From assembly GCA_028565635.1 (NCBI GenBank), contig JAOXYB010010012.1:833-19941 (forward strand): 19,109 nucleotides of DNA, read 5' to 3'. Numbering within the stretch: position 1 is the stretch's first letter; every line of letters starts with the position of its first letter. The notes under the pieces are model-generated. The model was not told the DNA's origin. It did no database searches and saw only the letters and a program-made list of their open reading frames with translations. Source of the DNA: Phoronis ovalis (lineage: Eukaryota; Phoronida; Phoronidae). Below are positions 18,530-19,109 of the stretch, one piece after another. Both the position numbers and the translations under genes were made by a program.

Positions 18530-19109
18530 CTAAAAAAAACAATATCATTTGTAGCTTCAATAATTATATGATCATTAATAGATCACAATACCACTGTGGT
18601 ATGGTCTTGAAGTAGCACTGCAAAGACTTTGTTAGCACACTGCTTCAGTCAGCTAGAACAAAAACTGAGCTTGCTAGCAAGATGTAATTGAAAAAGCATG
18701 CTTTAAAACAAGTAACACATCCCACTAAATATCCATTAGTCTGTTAATTAACAAGTATCAAGGCGGTTTTCTAAAACACCTTTAAAATCAGCACAATGTG
18801 ATGTTTAGAATTTTTATACTGTATTAGAATTTGTGTATATAACAGAAAAATATATATATAATTATACCATGTACCCTCAGTTTATAATTTGATGTTTTAT
18901 TAAATTTAATTTTTGCTGGCTGAAGTATTAGAAAGTTACCATTTTTCAACAGCTTAGGTGATTGAACTATTGGACAGAAAATTTAACAGGAAAAATAAAC
19001 AAGACATTTGTCATGTCTAATGCCCATCCAACGTGTAGGATATTTTTTTAACATTATTGTTTTTTTACATTAGAAAAGAATATAATACATCATGCATTAT
19101 AATCTGGTT
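18530..19109 (-). other. Partial ACADVL intron to the right edge
   Basis: I could not find the preceding ACADVL exon here; a segment resembling GAFGLQVP would be expected. The sequence is AT-rich with a short TA run near 18850. The gene's 5' part and promoter therefore lie outside the window. Confidence 0.7.

Noticed and set aside
18846-18862. TA run near the right edge
   Set aside because: A few TA units in AT-rich intron sequence; too short to count as a microsatellite of note.
1-19109. A defence system, gene cluster, virus or other multi-gene system
   Set aside because: All coding sequence is accounted for by two ordinary eukaryotic intron-containing genes; no operon, array, integrase or viral gene was seen on either strand.

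Overview
The window is animal nuclear DNA. It is AT-rich, and its coding sequence is broken into short exons of about 70-540 bp. Every junction I resolved is a canonical GT-AG splice junction with matching codon phase. The introns are compact, mostly 170-750 bp. Both genes resemble their vertebrate counterparts closely enough to be named by eye, yet such short introns in this family are unlike vertebrates. I infer a slowly evolving invertebrate metazoan and cannot place it more precisely without searches.

Layout: two protein-coding genes lie tail to tail. Positions 247-9336 (+ strand) hold the last 17 exons of a FRAS1/FREM-family gene, best matched to FREM2. They encode about 1,172 residues: three Calx-beta domains, the long conserved membrane-proximal ectodomain, a transmembrane helix and a short tail ending in a PDZ ligand. 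The N-terminal part (expected signal peptide, CSPG-type repeats, first Calx-beta domains) lies left of the window. Positions 18529 down to 12241 (- strand) hold the last 14 exons of a very-long-chain acyl-CoA dehydrogenase gene (ACADVL). They encode about 503 residues, from just upstream of the FAD-binding middle domain to the stop codon. The mitochondrial targeting part and the first ~150 residues lie right of the window. Between the stop codons is about 2.9 kb of AT-rich sequence that must contain both 3' UTRs; I found no third gene there.

The two products have no known shared function. The first is an extracellular-matrix/basement-membrane protein of epithelial cells. The second is a mitochondrial inner-membrane beta-oxidation enzyme. 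Their adjacency looks positional, not functional.

Non-coding structure: a perfect 37-bp tandem repeat fills the left edge. A 216-bp TTAA-bounded, partly palindromic segment sits in a FREM2 intron and contains a 73-nt hairpin. An 84-bp, in-frame, splice-site-flanked open segment in an ACADVL intron could be an unannotated cassette exon. I saw no CRISPR array, operon, rRNA, intact tRNA, virus or intact transposon. I did not find a new multi-gene system; the best leads are the candidate cassette exon and the intronic hairpin element.
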